Source: Lineus longissimus
Taxonomy: Eukaryota > Nemertea > Pilidiophora > Heteronemertea > Lineidae
Direction: 5' to 3'
NCBI RefSeq assembly: GCF_910592395.1
Contig: NC_088320.1
Coordinates: forward strand, 13,514,501 to 13,578,500
Length of the DNA stretch: 64,000 nt
The translations under genes were made by a program, and so were the position numbers. Within the stretch, counting starts at the first letter, position 1, and every line of letters begins with the position of its first letter. Shown here one piece after another: positions 58,808-64,000 of this stretch. The notes beneath the pieces are model-generated. The model did no database searches. It was given only the letters and a program-made list of their open reading frames with translations, and was not told where the DNA came from.

Positions 58808-59805
58808 ATGCCGAAGTGTCCTAACTGTCAGAAGGAAGTATACTTTGGTGAGTAAAGGGGATTTCTGTTTCAGCGTGACCCTCGATCGCGCTGCGCCACA
58901 AGTAGACCGCTCCTTTAATGTTACGATGGTGTTATCACCACATATATGCATTTGTTTTTTATTACGCTTATGTTAGGCTTATGGTTATGTTTCAGCGGAG
59001 AAGGTGACCTCTCTGGGAAAAGACTGGCACAGACCTTGCCTTAAATGTGAAAAATGTAGCAAGACTCTATCTTCAGGCAGCCATGCGGAGGTAGGTTTAG
59101 ACTGTAATGTTTAGCTGGAAAACCTTCATGGTTTCTCCATGAGGGCTACCTTGACGAGTAAACTCATTCTCCTCGGCAAATATAATATCAGTTATTCTCT
59201 CCCAGTACATGCAACTTCCATGTTATTCAGTCACAGTGGGCTACATTGTAAATACATGTATATATTGCGATCGCGCAGTACTATCGGACTGAAAATTGCC
59301 AGTCTATGTCCAAAGTTACGAAAGTATTGTTTTACTAAGCCTTCTAGTGCTTCGGGTGAACTGAAAAATGCGTTGATGGCAAACACATATTAGCAAAGCA
59401 AGTGCAAATGCAAAATCCTACGGTACCAGTCATCCTCCCGACCTCAGTCCAAGTTTCTGAGCTCGTTGATGTTAAAGGCCGAAAACCCTTTTGAATGGTT
59501 TTCAAAAGCTAAAAAACTTTCTAAGAGTATATGACTGCTTCACAAGATTTACATTTCTGAAATAAGGTAGACGTTATGTCCGTAGTGAAAAGTCTCTATT
59601 CGGCTTATTAGCGAGATATTGATTGATCTCGGCCTGCCTTCTTGGTGGACCCAGCTGCGTGATCCATTCTTCGTGTCCCATGAGTGATCCATACTTCCCT
59701 TTATTGCAGCATGAGGGAAAGCCATATTGCAACAAGCCGTGCTACGCAGCGCTCTTTGGCGCCGGAGGATTCGGCCACGGTGGTACCGAATCTCATAAAT
59801 ATTAG
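58808..59805 (+). CDS. CRIP1: Cysteine-rich intestinal protein (CRIP), LIM domain
   Basis: CRIPs are ~77-residue single-LIM zinc proteins of cytosol and nucleus, linked to zinc handling and cell differentiation. Three exons: 58808-58847 ([13 protein letters not shown], donor GTGAGT), 58996-59090 (acceptor [26 protein letters not shown], donor GTAGGT) and 59710-59805 (acceptor [29 protein letters not shown], ending ESHKY). Splicing gives 76 residues with all LIM ligands (CxxC, H, CxxC, CxxC, C) in place, full length for the family. AATAAA at 60269-60274 may end the transcript. Orthology to CRIP1 against other CRIPs is not settled. Confidence 0.93.
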
Positions 59806-60268
59806 GCGGGGACAGGGAGGTGCAAAGGTGTGTTGTGAATTTTGCCTCAGTCTGCTGAAATCGCTTTCATGGATTGTTTTCCCATGAATGGTCGGAGTTC
59901 ATCTCCCAACTTCGTCATCTTGTGTAATATTCGGTGTTTAAAGTCTCACTTGAAAAGGTTCCATGCGAATACCCCTATATAAAGGTGATACAGTTATACA
60001 ATCCTAATTCAGAACTATATTATGCGTCTTATGTGTTCTTTTAGATCCGGTTCAGTTCCTTTGATCGCCTCTGATTCTCAACCGGTCGAGGTTAAAACAC
60101 ATTTATTTACCCCCTTTGAGTATATGACATAGGCCTATACGTACATGTATGTCTCCAGTTGCATGCTTTCACGTGTCTTTCAGATAGTTTAAATCTGTTG
60201 ATTTCATTTCAGATTCCACCTCTGCCAGCGTAACGCATTGTCCTTTTCAAGTAGCTGGCTACGTACAC

Positions 60269-60274
60269 AATAAA
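60269..60274 (+). terminator. Polyadenylation signal candidate for CRIP
   Basis: AATAAA about 465 bases after the CRIP stop codon, the first one downstream on the coding strand that I noticed. Confidence 0.4.
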
Positions 60275-60389
60275 ATAGACCAGAAATTCCGCGGGATGTT
60301 TCAAGATCGACTCGTCCAACAATCAATCTGCTTGTGCTTGGATGCAAAACAGCAATCGACTGTTATAATGAGTGCCTGCTCATTATAAT

Positions 60390-60565
60390 ACGTGACCGAA
60401 TTCGAGATAACAGTCTGCCTATCGAGTGACTGAATACAAGACAACAATCCGCTCATTAATTGACTGATACAAAACAACAGTCTGCTCATCGAGTAACTAT
60501 TGAAACACAAGACAACAATCCGCTCATTTAGTGACTGAATGCAAAACAAGAATCTGCTCATCACA
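60390..60565. repeat. ~40 bp minisatellite
   Basis: About four to five imperfect units carry ACAAGACAACAATCCGCTCA or close variants, spaced roughly 40 bases apart. Short minus-strand frames here reflect the repeat. Confidence 0.65.
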
Positions 60566-61038
60566 TGTATAATGCGTGCCTCGATGCACCCTTTGTGCGT
60601 TAGAGATGGTATTTATGTGATGAACACAAATTGTCCTAAATGCAACCACGACCGACATCCTCTGTCACACCGATACCTCCACTAATCATTCATTGCAAAC
60701 TCGAAAATAAACTCTCAGTGTCGTTTTGTGGTTTATCATTGTTCTTTTACTTCATTTCATGACCTTATGCCCGGTATATTGTCCTTGAGCAAGACAACTA
60801 CTTCGTCCTTCGAGAATGAGACGTAAAACCAATGTAACTAAGGGCGTGCATATCACCCCAAGCATAGGAAGAAGCCCTGGTAGCGTGCCATGGACTCGTT
60901 CTTCCCTTGGCCCCTGGCCAAAGCCGTAGTCGGAGTCACCTTTTTTCAATCATACTCCGTCTCTCGAAATTACGACATCGGAGCCGCAAAAAAGCCTGAT
61001 CTCAGAATGCCTCCAAGAGACAAAAAAAATGTACCATC

Positions 61039-61301
61039 CCGGTGTAACATCTGTGGTTGTTCCCCATGTTTCAGTGTTTCCAAACAATAGGCAGCTAGAG
61101 AGACCATGACTTTTCAATAGGGGGGGATACACAGAAAAACTCGTCAATCTATTTTTGAGCGTTCCCAAACAATGAGGGGACGCTAAAAGATAGATTGACA
61201 AGTTTTTCTGTGTTTCCCCCTATTGAAAAGTCATGGTCTCTCTAGCTGCCTATTGTTTGGAAACACTGACACATGGGAAACAATCACAGGTGTTACACCG
61301 G
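61039..61301. mobile_element. MITE, CCGGTGTAAC family, copy B
   Basis: 263 bp bounded by CCGGTGTAACATCTG and GGTGTTACACCGG. The two halves are nearly complete inverted copies (AACAATAGGCAGCTAGAGAG against its complement), so the whole element can fold on itself. It is homologous to 32066-32245. Confidence 0.87.
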
Positions 61302-63300
61302 CATTTCAGCGAATGTTCATGGCTGTTAGAACTGCTTGGCTGCGGGGAATGATGTAACTTGTTTTCAACGGTCACAATCGACCTCAGCCCAGAGATTGTC
61401 ACAGCTAACAAAGAATCACTTCAGCATGTGCGCCTCCTTCAATCAATACAGCCTATACTTCGTTTACTATCGCACCGTGGTGGCGCTACTGAGTATATTT
61501 AGAGTAAGAAATGTGCTCTAAGTATATTATCAGAGGCTTCATGTTTGTAATACTTGCCCTATCAGTATATACTTTATGTTTGGAGCGTATTCTTTCTTTC
61601 ATGTATTTCAGTGTACATACACAAGGAGGCCTACAGGAGTTGATAATAAATTGGAACATTGTATAAAGAAGTCGTTGTCACAGTAGCCCGTTACAAATTC
61701 TTTTGAGCAAATATTTATGATTTCTATGAGTGCAGAACGACACTCCATCTCCATATCAGTGTGATTTACATGTACATGTGAAGGTGACGCTTGTGGCATT
61801 GAACAATAAATTCTATCTTACTTTAAAAATCTTATTTTTTCTTATATCCAGGCTCCCAGCTGGGTCAGATGCAGAGCTTAATCCACCCCAACATGCTTCC
61901 CCCACCTGCCTGTGTGGCACCAGGGGCGATTTGACCCGCGGCCATTTTGACTGGATAGCGCCCTGGACAGAATATGATTTTTCATTCAATCCAAATTCCA
62001 CGAGCTTCAGGAAGGACAGCCTGGGTTAGGTTGTGCCAACCTCTCTCACTTTTATATGCTGGGCCGGGGGGAATGCCTGAGAAATCCCACCCCCAGCCCC
62101 AGGGCTCTTTATTCAAACCCTCGGGGGAAGACAGGGTCGGTTGAGCCATTCACGCTCCATGCTTTGAATGGAGGTGCTTTGCTGGGTCAAACTCGATCTC
62201 AAGGCTTTGTTTGCCGACTTCCCGTAAACTCGTGGCAGTCATTTTTTTCCAAAGAAGGACACAATATGAGATCCTCTGACACTTCCATTGAGGTCTACTT
62301 CATGCGCCAATATCTGTTCTTGCCTCAGAAACGGCACTGGAATTGTAGCCCCCCCCCTCCCCCACCATCTTTCATACCTATATAGAAATCTTTTCATTCA
62401 AGGAAAATGACCAGTGTGAGATCAAAGGCACAACCGTCACTCGGCACAACTATAACTCCTTTGCCTCATCCAATTATGACGTCACACCCAATCCTACAAT
62501 CATCTGCCTGCACATGGTACAAGGCGGCCTCCCCAAAACTTCTTCCTTTTAAAATCCTTTGCTTCAACATTTCTTTTGCGACCCAAAATATCTATGGATG
62601 GTAAGAGGGATTAAAAGAATGTCATCAGTGTAAAACGTTGAAATTAGATTCTTCTTTTAACAGGTTGAAATTAGCGCTATGGGACAATGTCACAACCTAC
62701 TTAAAAACCCATAACTTGAAGTTCACACTCTGTCCTCAATCGCTTGGGACAATGTTGTCCTCAATCGCTTGGGACAAAGTCACAACTTGTGACAACACGC
62801 AAACCGAATTGCTGGTTGTGACTTTGTCCAAACTATTAATGTTCATTGATAGTCACATGACCAATTGAGTAGTCTATGGTACTGACCCATGCCTAGAGAC
62901 AAAGCTGGACCAGAGGCCAATTTTGCTCAGGACAATGTCACAATCTGAGAGAGTACTCCTACAGCAGGTTATTATTACAGGTTGTGACCTTTCCTAAGAT
63001 AACTTGATGGCTAATATTTTCACATCCAAAGTCTTAAAACAAAATATCCCACCCCCTAGTTCCATGGGTATGCCCTCCTTCTCCCTTGTTACGATCTCCC
63101 AGACGTACTTCCTGCCTCATCATATCAATTTTGGTGAGCGCTGGCGAAAAGCCTTCACCTGGCAAAAGATGCTGATGACCTCTCGATGTTCCAACTGTGA
63201 ATAGATAGGTTCAGATCATGATACGAGAACAAAGATAACTTGACGAGAATGATAAGATAACTATGAAACTTGAAAGGTTAATTTGAGGTTGAGACTGACA
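61302..63300. other. Intergenic, nothing firm
   Basis: Contains a small duplication of CCTCAATCGCTTGGGACAA near 62737 and 62759. No gene supported. Confidence 0.4.
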
Positions 63301-63322
63301 GATCAATGGAGAAATCGACATT

Positions 63323-63890
63323 CAGCTTGAAGAAACAGGTAGGGTGCTCAACTGGGACAGGCCTATGGTTTAGTTTAAGTTCTTAAAGACACTCAGCTTG
63401 AAGAAATAGGTAGGACGCTCAACTGGGACACGCCTATATTTTGGTCCAAGTTCTTAAAGACACTCGGCTTGAAGAAACAGTTAGGATACACAACTTGGAC
63501 AGGCCTATAGTTTGGTCCAAGTTCTTAAAGACACTCGGCTTGAAGAAACAGGTAGGATACACAACTGGGACAGGCCTATAGTTTGGTCCAATTTCTTAAA
63601 GACACTCGGCTTGAAGAAACAGGTAGGATGCTCAACTGGGACAGGCCTATAGTTTGGTCCAAGTTCTTAAAGACACTAGGCTTGAAGAAACAGGTAGGAT
63701 GCTCAACTGGGACAGGCCTATAGTTTGGTCCAATTTCTTAAAGACACTCTGCATGAAGAAACAGGTAGGATGCTCAATTGGGACAGGCCTATGGTTTGGT
63801 TCAAGTTCTTTAATACACTCTGCTTGAAGAAACAGGTAGGATGCTCAACTGGGACAGGCCAATGGTTTGGTTCAAGTTCTTAAAGACACT
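63323..63890 (+). repeat. 71 bp minisatellite, 8 units
   Basis: Eight head-to-tail ~71 bp units; GCTTGAAGAAACAGGTAGGA recurs at a regular 71-base spacing from 63323 to 63820. A separate 34 bp duplication (GGTGATAATTATTCAAAAAC) follows at 63901 and 63935. Confidence 0.93.
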
Positions 63891-64000
63891 GAAATGTTTT
63901 GGTGATAATTATTCAAAAACTAGGATCGTTTTCTGGTGATAATTATTCAAAAACTAGGTTTGCAAACTCCACCAAACTTCAAAATCTTGTTTATTGAAAG

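Noticed and set aside
63323-63890. CRISPR-like array
   Set aside because: Head-to-tail 71 bp units without distinct spacers; a minisatellite.

Overview
The window is eukaryotic nuclear DNA from an animal. It has split genes with GT-AG introns, long AT-leaning intergenic stretches, many small inverted-repeat transposons, two non-LTR retrotransposon remnants, a BEL/Pao LTR element and a tRNA-derived SINE. The gene content (a perforin-2-like MPEG1, an HtrL/YibB-domain membrane protein, a KMT5A-like SET protein, a rhodopsin-class GPCR and a CRIP-type LIM protein) together with the repeat styles suggests a marine invertebrate, perhaps a lophotrochozoan. That placement is inference; no species can be named from this sequence.

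Layout. 1-2.7 kb: intergenic, with an interstitial telomere-like tract, a tiny palindromic insertion and one copy of a ~330 bp dispersed repeat. 2.74-15.89 kb: a minus-strand BEL/Pao element with two ~234 bp LTRs and broken gag-pol. It has been hit by a SINE (12.27-12.67 kb, 13 bp target duplication), a ~2.4 kb element carrying 301 bp tandem repeats, a 1 kb fold-back element and a 32 bp palindrome with a 9 bp direct repeat. 17.1-22.4 kb: MPEG1-like gene (minus), two coding exons, one apparent 1-base frameshift, and a ~600 bp perfect-type hairpin plus a MITE in its intron. 22.5-25.2 kb: sparse. 25.2-27.7 kb: LINE remnants. 28.1-29.2 kb: last two coding exons of a KMT5A-like SET gene. 30.1-31.1 kb: probable chromo-barrel-like terminal exons. 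32-34.3 kb: several MITEs. 35.1-40.8 kb: HtrL/YibB gene (plus) whose intron carries inverted MITE copies. 40.9-46.3 kb: transposon graveyard (MULE transposase fragment, CR1/jockey-like LINE, an inserted terminal-inverted-repeat element, second BEL remnant). 47.0-49.3 kb: GPCR (minus) with an N-terminal stalk of 18 x 16-residue repeats. 50.7-52.7 kb: candidate unrecognised gene. 58.8-59.8 kb: CRIP LIM gene (plus), three exons, complete. 61.0-61.3 kb: MITE. 63.3-63.9 kb: 71 bp minisatellite.

The host genes do not form a pathway or operon; they are unrelated neighbours. MPEG1 is an endolysosomal innate-immune pore former, HtrL/YibB a predicted Golgi-type type II membrane protein, SET/KMT5A a lysine methyltransferase-type domain, the GPCR a surface peptide-type receptor and CRIP a small LIM zinc protein. 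The most unusual signals are two ultra-short palindromes each bounded by 9 bp direct repeats, the GPCR repeat stalk, the long hairpin in the MPEG1 intron, and inverted-repeat elements that carry long G/C homopolymers in their termini.
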